DNA of 8,752 nucleotides, taken from positions 1 to 8,752 of the forward strand of contig JAHUZY010000395.1 of assembly GCA_019264505.1 (NCBI GenBank), read 5' to 3'. Within the stretch, counting starts at the first letter, position 1. Every line of letters begins with the position of its first letter. This document shows, piece by piece, positions 7,518 to 8,752 of this stretch. Origin of the DNA: Phenylobacterium sp. (lineage in GTDB: Bacteria; Pseudomonadota; Alphaproteobacteria; Caulobacterales; Caulobacteraceae). The position numbers were made by a program, and so were the translations under genes. The notes beneath the pieces are model-generated. The model saw nothing but the letters and a program-made list of their open reading frames with translations. It was not told where the DNA came from and did not search any database.

Positions 7518-8752
7518 ATGACTGAATTTTCCTCTCTGGGCCTGTCGGATTCGACACTGAAGGCCATCGCCGAAACCGGCTACACCGACGCGACTCCCAT
7601 CCAGGAGGCGGCGATCCCTGTCGCCCTTGCCGGACGCGACGTCCTGGGTATCGCCCAGACCGGCACCGGCAAGACCGCGGCCTTCACCCTGCCGATGATT
7701 GATCGGCTGGCGGCGGGCCGCTCAAAGGCGCGTATGCCTCGGGCCCTGGTGATCGCCCCGACCCGGGAGTTGGCCGACCAGGTCTCCATGTCCTTCGAGC
7801 GGTACGCCAAGTACCACAAGCTCAGCTGGGCCCTGCTGATCGGCGGCGTCTCGTTCGGCGATCAGGAAGCCAAGCTCGACCGGGGCGTTGACGTTCTGAT
7901 CGCCACGCCGGGTCGTCTGCTGGACCATTTCGAGCGCGGCAAGCTGCTGCTCACCGGGGTTCAGATGCTGGTCGTCGATGAAGCCGACCGCATGCTCGAC
8001 ATGGGGTTCATTCCCGACATTGAGCGCATCTTCAAGATGACGCCGCCCAAGCGTCAGGTGCTGTTCTTCTCGGCCACCATGCCGCCGGAGATCACCCGGC
8101 TGACCAAGCAGTTCCTCAATGATCCCACCCGGATCGAGGCGAGCCGCCCGGCCACCACGGCTGAGACCATCACCCAGTACATCACCGAACTTCCGGTCTC
8201 TGATTCCAAGGCCAAGCGCGCGGCGCTGCGCGCCCTGGCGGAGCGGGCGGACGTGAAGAACGGCATCGTCTTCTGCAACCGGAAGACCGAGGTCGACATC
8301 GTCGCCAAGTCGCTGAAGAGCCACGGCTTCGACGCCTCGCCGATCCACGGCGATCTGGACCAGGCGACGCGAACGCGGACGCTGGAGAGCTTCCGCAAGG
8401 GTGAGCTGAAGCTGCTGGTGGCTTCCGACGTCGCGGCCCGTGGCCTCGACATTCCGGCCGTCAGCCACGTGTTCAACTACGACGTCCCCCACCACGCCGA
8501 CGACTATGTCCACCGCATCGGGCGGACCGGACGGGCTGGGCGAACCGGCGAAACCTACATGATCGTCACCCCGGCGGACTCCAAGTCCCTGGACAAGGTG
8601 CTGAAGCTGATCGGCCAGACGCCGCAGATGGCGCCTCTGGATCTGGATTGGGCGAGCCTTACTGACGAGCGCGGCCGCAGCGGCGGCCGAGGCGGCTCCA
8701 GCCGCGATGGTCGCCGGGGCGAGTCCTGTGCGCCGGCCCGCGGCCGACGCCC
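7518..8752 (+). CDS. rhlE: DEAD-box ATP-dependent RNA helicase, RhlE-like (partial, C terminus off window)
   Basis: An RNA helicase that unwinds short RNA duplexes with ATP; relatives act in ribosome assembly, cold adaptation and RNA decay. 411 codons are visible and the whole two-RecA core is present: Q motif (FSSLGLS start, Gln29 in TPIQ), motif I AQTGTGKT (46-53), Ia PTRELADQ (81-88), TPGRLLD (130-136), II DEAD (154-157), III SAT (185-187), IV IVFCNRK (250-256), V ARGLDIP (307-313) and VI HRIGRTGRAGRTG (332-344). From about 385 it becomes a Gly/Arg/Ser-rich basic tail, typical of RNA-binding tails in the RhlE group, and runs off the edge. The opening resembles E. coli RhlE closely, but paralogues exist, so the symbol is tentative. 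The ATG at 7518 is the first start consistent with a full Q motif. A four-codon frame (ATG AAT GAC TGA, 7514-7525) overlaps this start. Confidence 0.93.
   Translation, partial: MTEFSSLGLSDSTLKAIAETGYTDATPIQEAAIPVALAGRDVLGIAQTGTGKTAAFTLPMIDRLAAGRSKARMPRALVIAPTRELADQVSMSFERYAKYHKLSWALLIGGVSFGDQEAKLDRGVDVLIATPGRLLDHFERGKLLLTGVQMLVVDEADRMLDMGFIPDIERIFKMTPPKRQVLFFSATMPPEITRLTKQFLNDPTRIEASRPATTAETITQYITELPVSDSKAKRAALRALAERADVKNGIVFCNRKTEVDIVAKSLKSHGFDASPIHGDLDQATRTRTLESFRKGELKLLVASDVAARGLDIPAVSHVFNYDVPHHADDYVHRIGRTGRAGRTGETYMIVTPADSKSLDKVLKLIGQTPQMAPLDLDWASLTDERGRSGGRGGSSRDGRRGESCAPARGRR

Noticed and set aside
7722..8513. A 263-codon minus-strand open frame opposite the helicase
   Set aside because: It is antisense to conserved helicase motifs and shows no family resemblance of its own.

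Overview
The window is GC-rich chromosomal DNA of an alphaproteobacterium. Protein style (GlnB, GlnA and a short ParE-type topoisomerase subunit), promoter style and two GANTC sites ahead of parE suggest Caulobacterales (Caulobacter/Phenylobacterium-like), but the genus cannot be fixed from sequence alone. I see no insertion sequence, phage gene, CRISPR array, tRNA or rRNA. The window is mostly core genome.

Layout. Positions 1-3111 hold three tightly packed minus-strand genes. In transcription order they are a catalytically degenerate thiolase-like protein (3111-1576), a histidine-phosphatase-superfamily protein (1572-1003), and a bifunctional NAD(P)H-hydrate repair enzyme (984 to beyond the left edge). 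Gaps of 3 and 18 bases suggest one operon. A 239-base divergent control region (3112-3350) separates them from the plus-strand nitrogen pair glnB (3351-3689) and glnA (3727-5136), which ends in a strong intrinsic terminator (5164-5192). Next come parE, topoisomerase IV subunit B (5274-7352), and after a 165-base leader/promoter region an RhlE-like DEAD-box RNA helicase (7518 to beyond the right edge).

How the genes work together. GlnB and GlnA are sensor and effector of ammonium assimilation: GlnB carries the uridylylated Tyr51 and GlnA the adenylylated Tyr398, so both ends of the cascade are visible. ParE and the helicase are housekeeping genes with no visible link to nitrogen control. The minus-strand operon joins metabolite repair, an uncharacterised phosphatase and a CoA-thioester-type fold lacking the normal thiolase catalytic residues, so its joint role is unknown.

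Best leads: the loss of all three thiolase catalytic motifs in the 1576-3111 product; a sliding-clamp-binding-like peptide (QASLF) at the extreme N terminus of ParE; two GANTC sites 20 bases apart in the parE promoter/leader; and a structured leader with competing repeats just before the RNA helicase start. I did not find a convincing wholly new multi-gene system.
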